In this document: positions 1-6,782 of the stretch, one piece after another
How positions within the stretch are numbered: the first letter of the stretch is position 1
How the letters are laid out: every line of letters starts with the position of its first letter
DNA from: Variovorax paradoxus EPS
Lineage (GTDB): Bacteria; Pseudomonadota; Gammaproteobacteria; Burkholderiales; Burkholderiaceae_C
DNA: 64,000 bases
Reading direction: 5' to 3'
Assembly: GCF_000184745.1 (NCBI RefSeq)
Contig: NC_014931.1
Coordinates: 1,612,001 to 1,676,000 of the forward strand
Notes under the pieces: model-generated
What the model saw: the letters and a program-made list of their open reading frames with translations, nothing else
What the model was told of the DNA's origin: nothing
The model's database searches: none
Made by a program: the position numbers and the translations under genes

Positions 1-38
1 GGGCAGTGCCGAGATGTCCATGGTGCGATTGTAGGCAT

Positions 39-56
39 GTAGACAGACCTGTCTAC
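39..56. promoter_or_regulatory. Perfect inverted repeat, TetR-type operator candidate
   Basis: Arms GTAGACAG and CTGTCTAC (39-46 and 49-56) are perfectly complementary around a 2-bp centre. Size and symmetry fit a TetR-family operator. It lies about 50 bp before the ATG of the NTF2-like gene. An ATG on the minus strand at about position 21 could open a divergent gene, but only a few codons lie inside the window, so a regulator there cannot be confirmed. The operator role is inferred from symmetry and position. Confidence 0.45.
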
Positions 57-108
57 TTTGTGGCACATTGCGGCCCTCGACAACTCCTCAACCATCGAAA
101 GACTCTTC

Positions 109-534
109 ATGGAATCCCGCCCGCCGCTGCCGCCCTTCACCCTCGAGACCGCGACCAAGAAGGTCCAGGCCGCCGAAGACGCCTGGAACACCCGCGACCC
201 GGTTCGCGTGAGCCTGGCTTACACGCCCGACACCGAGTGGCGCAACCGCGCCGACTTCGTCAACGGCCGCGAGCAGGTGGTGGAGTTCCTCACCCGCAAG
301 TGGGAGCGCGAGCACGACTACCGTTTGAAGAAGACGCTCTGGGCCTTCATGGACAACCGCATCGCGGTGCGCTTCGAGTACGAATGGCACGACGCCGCGG
401 GCCAGTGGTTCCGCAGCCACGGCAACGAGAACTGGGAGTTCAACGAGAAGGGTCTGATGCAGAAGCGCTACGCGAGCATCAACGACCAGCCGATCGCGGA
501 GTCGGAGCGCAAGTTCCGCTGGGATCGCGCGTAA
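109..534 (+). CDS. NTF2-like protein, DUF1348 family
   Basis: This 141-residue protein has no signal peptide or membrane segment. The run [10 protein letters not shown] followed by [16 protein letters not shown], and the [19 protein letters not shown] strand, are typical of the DUF1348 (nuclear transport factor 2-like) group. These are small cytoplasmic cone-shaped proteins, mostly of unknown function. An in-frame TTG start lies further upstream, but the ATG at 109 gives the usual family length and N terminus. A palindrome at 39-56 sits just upstream and may control it. The next gene, cyanase, follows after 66 nt on the same strand, so the two could be cotranscribed. No catalytic role is claimed. 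Confidence 0.85.
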   Translation: MESRPPLPPFTLETATKKVQAAEDAWNTRDPVRVSLAYTPDTEWRNRADFVNGREQVVEFLTRKWEREHDYRLKKTLWAFMDNRIAVRFEYEWHDAAGQWFRSHGNENWEFNEKGLMQKRYASINDQPIAESERKFRWDRA

Positions 535-600
535 CCGGTCATGGCTTGAATGGGCACAGGTGTTGCTTGCCTGTACCCATTCAACAAAGAAGGAGCGCGC

Positions 601-1044
601 ATGAACCGCAACGACGTCACCGAGAAGATCATCACCGTGAAGGTGTCCAAGGGCATCCAGTGGGCCGACGTGGCCAAAAAAGTCGGCCAGTCGAAGGAAT
701 GGACCACCGCCGCCTGCCTCGGCCAGATGACGCTCGACGACAAGCAGGCCAAGGTCATCGGCAAGATCTTCGGCCTCACCGCGGAAGAGCAGAAGTGGCT
801 CCAGCTCGTGCCCTACAAGGGCTCGCTGCCCACGCCCGTGCCGACCGATCCGCTCATCTACCGCTGGTACGAAATCGTGAGCGTGTACGGCACCACCATC
901 AAGGAGCTGATCCACGAGGAGTTCGGCGACGGCATCATGAGCGCGATCGACTTCAGCATGGACATCCAGCGCCAGGCCGACCCGAAGGGCGACCGCGTCA
1001 ACGTGGTGCTGTCGGGCAAGTTCCTGCCGTACAAGACCTACTGA
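601..1044 (+). CDS. cynS: Cyanate hydratase (cyanase)
   Basis: Cyanase converts cyanate plus bicarbonate to ammonia and carbon dioxide in the cytoplasm; the family forms decamers. The protein is 147 residues. The three catalytic residues known from E. coli (Arg96, Glu99, Ser122) map with a constant offset of 8 to Arg88 and Glu91 in YRWYE and to Ser114 in GIMSAIDF. The N-terminal helix bundle and C-terminal GKFLPY region are present. The ATG at 601 has a good AAGGAG site 6-7 nt upstream; an earlier in-frame start lacks this. No cynR regulator or carbonic anhydrase gene is adjacent, so regulation is not visible. The convergent SDR gene ends 36 nt downstream. Confidence 0.97.
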   Translation: MNRNDVTEKIITVKVSKGIQWADVAKKVGQSKEWTTAACLGQMTLDDKQAKVIGKIFGLTAEEQKWLQLVPYKGSLPTPVPTDPLIYRWYEIVSVYGTTIKELIHEEFGDGIMSAIDFSMDIQRQADPKGDRVNVVLSGKFLPYKTY

Positions 1045-1080
1045 CGCGGCCGCAGTTCGCCGAGTTCGCCGGCTGGCCGA

Positions 1081-1830
1081 TCACCACGCGTGCTCGGCCG
1101 GCCTCGACACCGTGCCCGGCCGCACCGGCATCGTGATGCCGTATCCCTCGATGGCGCCGGCCACCGATCGCGCGACGCTCTCGGCCGGCGAGGCAAGGCG
1201 CCGCCGCGTGTGCATGCGCTCGAAGCGGTAGCTCGCGGCGAGGCGCTCGGCCAGCGGGTCGCTGAAGCCAGTCACGTCGGGGCTCACGACCGTGACGTGC
1301 AGGTGGCCCGCATGCTCCTGGCGCAGCCCCTCGGAGATCGCGTTCACCGCGTACTGCGTGCCGTGGTACACGGCCGACTCCGGCGTCACGCCCTGCACGG
1401 CCACGGGCGCCACGTTCACGATGTGGCCCCAGCCCTGCAACTGCATCGTCGGCAGCACGGCGGCCACGCCGAGCAGCACGCCGCGCAGGTTCACGTCGAT
1501 CATGAGTTCCCACTCCTCGATCTTGCGGTTCCACAGCGGCGACATCGGCATCACGCCCGCCGCGTTGACCAGCACGTCGATCTGGCCGTGCGTGTCGAAG
1601 GCGAACTCGGCAAAGGCTTCCACGCTGGGCCGATGCGTCACGTCGAGATGCTGGAAGCTCGCCGAGCCGCCCGTAGCGTTGATCTCGGCCGCAAGGGCTT
1701 CAAGCTTGTCGGTGCGCCGCGCCCCGAGCACCACGCTGGCACCACGCCGCGCCAGCAGCCGCGCGGTGGCCTCGCCGATCCCGCTGCTCGCACCGGTGAT
1801 GAGGACGACTTTTTCCTGGATTGCGCTCAT
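1081..1830 (-). CDS. SDR-fold protein with altered catalytic residues
   Basis: This 249-residue classical short-chain dehydrogenase-fold protein has the Rossmann cofactor motif TGASSGIG (12-19), the NAAG motif (89-92) and the structural Asn114. The active-site Tyr155 is kept, but the lysine four residues on is Gln159 (YHGTQ). The position 13 residues before the tyrosine, normally Ser, is Pro142 (VNVAPVAV). Classical SDR catalysis needs Ser, Tyr and Lys, so oxidoreductase activity is doubtful. The fold is certain but the role is unknown. ATG 1830 has GAGGAG 5 nt upstream; a longer reading frame lacks support. It converges on cynS. Confidence 0.85.
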   Translation of the reverse strand: MSAIQEKVVLITGASSGIGEATARLLARRGASVVLGARRTDKLEALAAEINATGGSASFQHLDVTHRPSVEAFAEFAFDTHGQIDVLVNAAGVMPMSPLWNRKIEEWELMIDVNLRGVLLGVAAVLPTMQLQGWGHIVNVAPVAVQGVTPESAVYHGTQYAVNAISEGLRQEHAGHLHVTVVSPDVTGFSDPLAERLAASYRFERMHTRRRLASPAESVARSVAGAIEGYGITMPVRPGTVSRPAEHAW

Positions 1831-2124
1831 ACAAAACTCCTCGTGCTGGTTGGTGGACCATGGCGCAAAGGGCGCGCCGGGCATGAAGAGAAGTTTCGTG
1901 CGGATGAGGGTTGGAGCGGTATCCGGATTGAACGGGGTTCTTGCCTGATTCTGCGAAATGGGTGAGCACTGGCAGGTAATCGGTGCATTGAATTGAATCG
2001 TCACCGCTACAGTTGCGTTGCAAGCTTGGGCGAGCCATCGCGTACCGACAACAAGGAAGAAACTGCTTCCTTGTTACCACCGCTCTTCAATAGAGGAGTG
2101 TTTGACATCTTCCTCAGTCTCAAC

Positions 2125-2865
2125 ATGCCTAGATTTCTCGCGTTGATCCTCGTCGCAGTCTTGATGGTCGGGTGCGCGGCAGAACCAGAGGTTCCGGATG
2201 TGTCGCCCAGAGAGTTTTGGGTTGCTGGGCCAATTCAACTCAAATACGCTGTGACGGGGCAGTACCAATCTTCTCCTATGCGCGGCGTCAATGGTGAACT
2301 GGTCTGGTGGCAGAACGGCTACGGTTATGACGCCCAACTGACGTTCGAGGTGCTTCGCAACACAATCCTGAATCAGCGCAGCACGGGTCGAATCGGGCCA
2401 TCGGGGATCGAGCCGGAAAAGTATTCCGAAGGCCGCAAAGACGAGTCAATAACGCGTTTTTTGCGCGATCAAGAGAAAATCGTATTCAGTAGCAACGCAC
2501 CAAGCGCGCAGTTGAGGGGTGGCGCGCAGGACCGCTTGAGCGTCATGATGCAACTCGGTGCCATCCTGAAGGCGAACCCGGCACGCTATCCAAGTGGCGC
2601 ACTGATCTCGATTCAAACAGCCGGACTGCGTGATGCTGGTGTCTGGGTCTTCGTGATCGGCGAGGACGAAAAAATGACGCTCCCAGTCGGTGAAATTGTT
2701 GTGCGCAAACTTACCCGCAGTTCCCGAAGCGATGTCGACAACAAGCTCGAACTCTGGCTTGCCCCGACCTACGGCTACCTGCCCGCACGATTCAGGCAGA
2801 CAAGAGCCAACGGCGATTTCGCCGATGCTCAGTTGCGCGCTGTTCCAGCAACTAAGGCGCAGTGA
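2125..2865 (+). CDS. Putative lipoprotein of unknown function
   Basis: The 246-residue product opens with a short hydrophobic signal (PRFLALILVAVLMVGC) ending in a lipobox, with Cys17 as the predicted lipidation site. The mature part is soluble, with no membrane segments and no motif I recognise. It is probably anchored in the outer or inner membrane facing the periplasm. Start choice: a longer frame opens upstream, but only ATG 2125 places the signal at the N terminus. Base composition is visibly less GC-rich than neighbouring genes, which may mean acquisition from elsewhere. It is followed by the non-coding stretch at 2866-3297. Confidence 0.7.
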   Translation: MPRFLALILVAVLMVGCAAEPEVPDVSPREFWVAGPIQLKYAVTGQYQSSPMRGVNGELVWWQNGYGYDAQLTFEVLRNTILNQRSTGRIGPSGIEPEKYSEGRKDESITRFLRDQEKIVFSSNAPSAQLRGGAQDRLSVMMQLGAILKANPARYPSGALISIQTAGLRDAGVWVFVIGEDEKMTLPVGEIVVRKLTRSSRSDVDNKLELWLAPTYGYLPARFRQTRANGDFADAQLRAVPATKAQ

Positions 2866-3069
2866 AATGCCAACCTTTCGTCAAAGCTCATCGGATCTCG
2901 GCACGAGAGCCTTAAATTACCGCTAGCGAAGACCTTCGAAAAATCCGAAGTACGCTAACGCAGGCCTTCTATCAGTTTTGTGTGCTTGTTGACGTATGCC
3001 TTGCCGAATCCCTGCGTTTGATTGACGCGAGCCAACCCCACCGCTACATTCCAGTCGCCTCGTGATGAG
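2866..3069. other. Intergenic stretch, no gene recognised
   Basis: About 200 nt after the lipoprotein gene hold no convincing open frame, terminator or promoter. Short readings exist on both strands but have no start site or family resemblance. The block GCTACA (3044-3049) is complementary to TGTAGC at 3265-3270, so its right end may belong to the structured region that follows. Confidence 0.4.
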
Positions 3070-3297
3070 CGAGGCCGGGTTTGACAGCCTGAAAGAACCG
3101 CGGTGAAAGCCGCACACCCGCAATGGTTTGCGGCTTTTGCCATTCCGGCTTCCTTTTTAGGCGGCTCGGATGGGAGGGCTCGCGCCCTGCCGGTTTCGCC
3201 TAGCGGTTCCCGGTCTGTCAACCCGTTCGAGCCGCCGCCTTCGTTTGACAGCGAATGCAGCGGTTGTAGCAAAGCTGAACCGACAGGGAGGGCCAAC
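3070..3297 (+). ncRNA. Structured leader region resembling C4-type antisense RNA
   Basis: Several pairings are visible. AAGCCGCA (3107-3114) pairs with TGCGGCTT (3129-3136). AGGGC (3175-3179) pairs with GCCCT. GGCGGCTCG (3160-3168) pairs with CGAGCCGCC (3229-3237). The segment GTCTGTCAACCCG (3213-3225) is antisense, with one bulge, to GGGTTTGACAG near 3077-3087 and to a second copy of GTTTGACAGC at 3243-3252, just ahead of the downstream gene. AGCGGTT is also repeated (3202 and 3259). Short antisense boxes lying between two copies of their target resemble C4 antisense RNAs of phages P1/P4. The family assignment is inference; the pairings are seen directly. Confidence 0.4.
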
Positions 3298-3627
3298 ATG
3301 GCCGAGTCATCAAGCACTGCGCATGACAGTGCGGAGTTCAAACCCTTTGTGTGGAATCCCTTGCAGGGGCTCGACCACAAGGAGCGGCGATACGCCTTGT
3401 TCCTCAACGATGCGCGCGACGTGGTGCAGGGGGCGCACACGCTGATGGAGTTGCTCGCGTGGGATGAAGATCGACGCGACGAAGCGCATTCATCGAACGG
3501 CCCCGCCCCGGTGCCGCTGTTCGGCGCGGCCGATCGCGCATCGCTTCAGCGGCTGGCAATCGCCTCGCTCGGCATGTTGCACGCGGATATCGAATGCCAA
3601 TGCGAGGGCTTGGAAAAAGCGCGCTGA
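3298..3627 (+). CDS. Small hypothetical protein behind a structured leader
   Basis: The 109-residue product starts at ATG 3298 with a GGGAGG site about 6 nt upstream. It is soluble and acidic in its first half, with a central segment around ERRYALFLNDARDVVQGAHTLMELLAWDED and a helix-like C-terminal part around ADRASLQRLAIASLGMLHADIE. No signal peptide or known domain was recognised. A longer frame runs back through the structured region, but that part follows RNA secondary structure and looks non-coding. The gene may be controlled by the leader at 3070-3297. It ends 8 nt before the convergent gene at 3635. Confidence 0.6.
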   Translation: MAESSSTAHDSAEFKPFVWNPLQGLDHKERRYALFLNDARDVVQGAHTLMELLAWDEDRRDEAHSSNGPAPVPLFGAADRASLQRLAIASLGMLHADIECQCEGLEKAR

Positions 3628-3634
3628 CGGGAGA

Positions 3635-4054
3635 TCAGTTCGTGGAAATCGACCGGATCGCACGCTGGAAGGCACTCGACACCTTGGGCAGTTCCACAAG
3701 GGCGCGTTCGTTGCCGAAAGGACGGTCGATTGCAGGGCGCGCGACTTGATAGTCCATCTTCACACCGCCATCGAGGAAAGACCGTGCCTCGCTGCGAGGG
3801 AAAAGTCCCATGTCGGTTTTCAGACCCGCGGCCAGGTGGCGTTTGACGTCTCGCATGTCTACACCGTAAGCCCCAGTCTCCTCGACGCGGACTCTCTCGG
3901 CGCGGGCCGGTGCGAGCAGCGTTTCGACGAGGACGTTTTGCTCGCTCGACTGCGGGGCGGTTGCTTCGACGGCATGCGCCGAGGAAGCGCCCAACAGGAG
4001 CGTACCCAGACAGAAAGCCAACGTCTTGCGCGGAAAGATGAACTGAAAAATCAT
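3635..4054 (-). CDS. Small secreted hypothetical protein
   Basis: The 139-residue protein has a classical Sec signal (LAFCLGTLLLGASSAHA, cleavage expected after AHA near residue 28). The mature part, about 110 residues, is soluble and rich in Arg, Glu and Val, with no cysteine and no recognised domain. A periplasmic location is inferred. The start at 4054 is preceded by AAGGGAA. It lies on the same strand as the glutaredoxin-like gene, 96 nt away. Function unknown. Confidence 0.65.
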   Translation of the reverse strand: MIFQFIFPRKTLAFCLGTLLLGASSAHAVEATAPQSSEQNVLVETLLAPARAERVRVEETGAYGVDMRDVKRHLAAGLKTDMGLFPRSEARSFLDGGVKMDYQVARPAIDRPFGNERALVELPKVSSAFQRAIRSISTN

Positions 4055-4150
4055 GGTGACATTCCCTTTTTTGGAACTGCTTTCGATACCGGGTGAGACT
4101 TTACCGTCCCTTCGAGACCGCGGGACATTGCCATCTTCGGCGGCAGCCGG

Positions 4151-4516
4151 TCAGCCGACAAGCCCCTTCAGCTCGCCGCTGTCGATGAGCTTCTTCAGAT
4201 CCGAAGCACCCCCCACCAGCGTGCCCTTCACGAACACCATCGGAAACGTGGGCCAGCCGGTCCACATCTTGAGCGCGTTGCGGTCGCGCCATTGGCTCAG
4301 GTAGTTGCCGTACTCGAGGTACTTGTACGGCTGCCCGATCGCGTCGAGCGCCTTGCGCGCCTGCTTCGGATGCGGGTTGATGCCCATGCCCACCACGACC
4401 ACATCGTTGGCTGCAATGGCCGCCATGACCTCGCGGACGATGGTCTGGCGGCTCTCGGCGACCTTGTTGCGGATGGCGGGGTGGATGCGGGCTTCTTCGA
4501 GAACGGGACGGGGCAT
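4151..4516 (-). CDS. Glutaredoxin-fold protein without cysteine
   Basis: At 121 residues this resembles monothiol glutaredoxins (Grx4/GrxD type). It has a central strand VVVVGMGINPHP, the cis-proline segment WPTFPMVFVKG and the glycine motif GGASDLKKL before the last helix. In real glutaredoxins an active-site CGFS or CPxC follows the first strand; here the place is taken by NPHPKQA, and the whole protein contains no cysteine. Thiol chemistry and iron-sulfur ligation through cysteine are therefore impossible. A binding or scaffold role is possible. ATG 4516 has AAAGG upstream. It diverges from the DUF454 gene. Confidence 0.85.
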   Translation of the reverse strand: MPRPVLEEARIHPAIRNKVAESRQTIVREVMAAIAANDVVVVGMGINPHPKQARKALDAIGQPYKYLEYGNYLSQWRDRNALKMWTGWPTFPMVFVKGTLVGGASDLKKLIDSGELKGLVG

Positions 4517-4675
4517 GGGGGCCTTTCATTGGTTCGCGTGACTGTAAGTGCCCGGCGCTCCGTCGGCGTTCTGCCCGTTCCTTGGCACTCGGGCCGCAAG
4601 CTGGTGAAGAATGGGCACTGGCGAAGGCACCGGTCCGGTCCGCCTTCGTCGTCCGATCCTTTCGAGAACGTTGCG

Positions 4676-5077
4676 TTGAACCCTGATCCCAAGCCCCTGT
4701 CGCCCCTTGCACGCGTGCTGCTGCATTGCTTCGCGGTGCTGTGCCTCGTCCTCGGGCTCGTCGGCGTGGTGCTTCCCGGCATGCCGACGACCGTGTTCAT
4801 CCTGATGGCCGCATGGGCGGCGGCGCGCAGTTCGCCGCGCCTTCACGCGTGGCTGCGCAATCACCGCATCTTCGGCCCGCTGCTTCGCAACTGGGAGAAC
4901 GGCCGCTCCGTGAGCCGCCGCGCGAAGTGGAGCGCGACCATCACCATGGCGGTCTGCGCCGTCATCGTGTCGTTCACTGCCCATCGCGTGTGGATGGCCG
5001 CGCTGGCCATCGGGTGCATGGCGGTCGTGCTGGCGTGGCTGTGGTCGCGTCCGTTGCCGCCTGCGCAGCAGCAGTGA
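4676..5077 (+). CDS. DUF454 (YbaN-like) inner-membrane protein
   Basis: About 133 residues. The core LGLVGVVLPGMPTTVFILMA followed by ARSSPRLHAWLRNHRIFGPL is the DUF454 signature, with PG-PTT in the first hydrophobic hairpin and two further membrane segments near the C terminus. The family is widespread in Proteobacteria and its function is unknown. No ATG sits near the expected N terminus; TTG 4676 is the best fit, so the start is uncertain by up to 15 codons. The gene diverges from the glutaredoxin-like gene and is followed after 64 nt by the deoxyribosyltransferase. Confidence 0.8.
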   Translation: MNPDPKPLSPLARVLLHCFAVLCLVLGLVGVVLPGMPTTVFILMAAWAAARSSPRLHAWLRNHRIFGPLLRNWENGRSVSRRAKWSATITMAVCAVIVSFTAHRVWMAALAIGCMAVVLAWLWSRPLPPAQQQ

Positions 5078-5141
5078 TGCGCCGCGATGCAGTGCTTCGT
5101 CGCATATTGAGCTGAGCCCGAAAATCGGCGAAGCTCCTGCG

Positions 5142-5684
5142 ATGGACGAGCCCTCCGACACCCCGATGCGCCCCCGGATCTATCTCGCGGGGCCGGACGT
5201 TTTCCGCCCAGATGCCCGAGACCATTTCGTGCGGCTCAAGGTGGCGTGCGATGCACTGGGTCTGGCGGCCTTGCTGCCCGCCGATGGCGAAGAAGAGCCA
5301 TCGCCCGACGCGTTGGAGAAGCGCATCTACGAAGCCAACATGCAGCGCCTTCGCGGCGCCGATGGCGTGGTGGCGAACCTCTCGTCCTTCAGAGGGCTGG
5401 AGCCGGATTCGGGCACGGTGTTCGAGGTCGGTGCTGCCGTGGCGCTGGGCATTCCCGTCGTGGCCTATGGCGTGCCCGAAGGCAGCTACGCGGACCGTGC
5501 GCGTGCCACGTTGCCATGCACGCACGACGCGAACGGCGTGCTGCGCGAGAGCGGCACCGGCATCGCGGTCGAAGACTTCGGCCAGCCATTGAATCTCATG
5601 CTGGCTTGCTCGATCCACATCGAGGCGACGCCCGAGGCGGCGCTGCAGAAGATGGCCTTGGTGCTGGCCGCGCTGCGTCAGTAA
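5142..5684 (+). CDS. Nucleoside 2-deoxyribosyltransferase family protein
   Basis: These enzymes cleave or exchange the glycosidic bond of 2'-deoxynucleosides through a covalent deoxyribosyl-glutamate. The 180-residue protein shows the family pattern IYLAGPDVF (13-21), the substrate-binding ANLSSFRGLEPDSGT segment with Asp89, and the catalytic-type Glu95 in VFEVGAAVALG. The length is normal. It could act in nucleotide salvage or as a nucleotide hydrolase, since members differ in preference. The ATG at 5142 begins shortly before the fold. It converges on the FMN reductase gene, with the last few nucleotides of the two genes overlapping. Confidence 0.9.
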   Translation: MDEPSDTPMRPRIYLAGPDVFRPDARDHFVRLKVACDALGLAALLPADGEEEPSPDALEKRIYEANMQRLRGADGVVANLSSFRGLEPDSGTVFEVGAAVALGIPVVAYGVPEGSYADRARATLPCTHDANGVLRESGTGIAVEDFGQPLNLMLACSIHIEATPEAALQKMALVLAALRQ

Positions 5685-6268
5685 GGCGGCGCCTTGCGCG
5701 CCCGCTGCGCGCGCGCTGCCTCGGTCCACCAAGCCAGGTCATCTGCAAATCGGGGGAAGGCGCGTTCCAGCGATTCGCCCGCCTTGCCCGTCGGTTGACC
5801 GTCTTCATCCAGCGTCTGCGAAATCGGCCCCACCGCCAGCGTGCTCGACACCACCACCATTCCCATCTCCGAGAGGATCGAGTGCCACACTGTCCCCGAG
5901 CGCACGCCCGAGAACCGTCCCGCCGAATAGCTCGCGACCGCAGCCGGCCGCCAGAACCACTCTTCGAGAAAGTGGTCCGTCAGGTTCTTCAGTCCGGGCT
6001 GCGGACCCCAGTTGTATTCGCCCGTCACGAAGATGAAGGCGTCCGCCGTGCGGATCTTCTCCGCCAGCGTTTCCATCGCCGCGGGCGCCGTGCCCTTCGG
6101 ATATTCCTTGTACATGCGGTCGAGCATCGGCAGGTCGACCGCCTTGGCGTCGATCAGCTCCGCATCGGCGCCTCGTGCGGCGAGGCCTCTCACGATGAAG
6201 TCGGCGAGCCGCACGCCCATGCGGTCCGAGCGGTACGAGCCATAGAACACCAGGATATTGTCAGCCAT
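5678..6268 (-). CDS. NADPH-dependent FMN reductase family protein
   Basis: This 196-residue flavodoxin-like protein has the phosphate-binding loop GSYRSDRMG (10-18) and the GEYNWGPQPGLKN motif, equivalent to the PEYN-PG-LKN flavin-binding loop of the NADPH_FMN_red family (chromate/azo reductase relatives). It probably reduces FMN or quinones in the cytosol with NAD(P)H; the natural substrate cannot be told. No membrane segment or cysteine cluster is present. Its 3' end overlaps the convergent deoxyribosyltransferase gene by a few bases. The DUF1161 gene lies 16 nt upstream on the same strand and may be cotranscribed. Confidence 0.88.
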   Translation of the reverse strand: MADNILVFYGSYRSDRMGVRLADFIVRGLAARGADAELIDAKAVDLPMLDRMYKEYPKGTAPAAMETLAEKIRTADAFIFVTGEYNWGPQPGLKNLTDHFLEEWFWRPAAVASYSAGRFSGVRSGTVWHSILSEMGMVVVSSTLAVGPISQTLDEDGQPTGKAGESLERAFPRFADDLAWWTEAARAQRARKAPPY

Positions 6269-6284
6269 CGTTCACACCTTCTTC

Positions 6285-6620
6285 TCAGCGTTTGCAGTCG
6301 CCGCCGACGGACACGGTGCCGTCCTTGCACTCGGTCAGGATGTCATCGTCTTCGGGCGAGCTGGCGGGTGCCGGAACTGCTGCCGGCGCCGACCCTGCGC
6401 CCTCGCGCTGGTAGACGATCTTCCTGGTGCCCAGTTCGCAACTGCCCACCACCTGGCCGGCCGCTGGCGCGTTGGCATCGACGACGAGCACCGCGAAGCG
6501 CGTGACACCCGCTGCGCTGATCTTCGCTTCGATCTGCGCGCGCAGGGTCTCGCAGCTTTCGGCGGCGTGGGCTGCGCCGACCGTTGCGATGCACGCGATG
6601 GAAATCAACCAGGGTTTCAT
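6285..6620 (-). CDS. DUF1161 periplasmic protein
   Basis: The 111-residue protein has a Sec signal (MKPWLISIACIATVGAAHA, cleavage before AES). The DUF1161 core follows: ESCETLRAQIEAKISAAGV, then VVGSCELGTRKIVYQR, with two conserved cysteines that could pair. A proline/alanine linker and a C-terminal cysteine pair (LTECKDGTVSVGGDCKR) come after it. DUF1161 proteins are small periplasmic proteins of unknown function. ATG 6620 is chosen because it starts the signal peptide; upstream in-frame starts add non-signal sequence. It precedes the FMN reductase gene in the same direction. Confidence 0.85.
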   Translation of the reverse strand: MKPWLISIACIATVGAAHAAESCETLRAQIEAKISAAGVTRFAVLVVDANAPAAGQVVGSCELGTRKIVYQREGAGSAPAAVPAPASSPEDDDILTECKDGTVSVGGDCKR

Positions 6621-6696
6621 GATTAGCCTGCCTTTCGCAGCGTGGTTGACGGGCAAACAGTCTAGTCCCGGTGCTGTCGGCTGCGGCTCACAAATG

Positions 6697-6730
6697 GCAA
6701 CGGCCTGCCGCATGCGCGGCAGGCCGTTGC
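6697..6730 (-). terminator. Hairpin after icd, likely terminator
   Basis: Arms of 14 bp, GCAACGGCCTGCCG (6697-6710) and CGGCAGGCCGTTGC (6717-6730), pair perfectly around a 6-nt loop. It lies about 50 nt past the icd stop codon in the direction of icd transcription and is followed by only a weak T-rich patch. Confidence 0.7.
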
Positions 6731-6782
6731 AAAGGCATGCATCAGGCTTCGGCGACGAAGCGCAGATGCCGCCGGTCTTTCG

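Noticed and set aside
3103..3297. N-terminal extension of the small unknown gene through the structured region
   Set aside because: This portion follows base-paired RNA segments and has no family-like sequence; ATG 3298 has a good ribosome site.
2866..3627. Prophage or satellite remnant based on the C4-like RNA
   Set aside because: No integrase, capsid, replication gene or attachment site is seen nearby.
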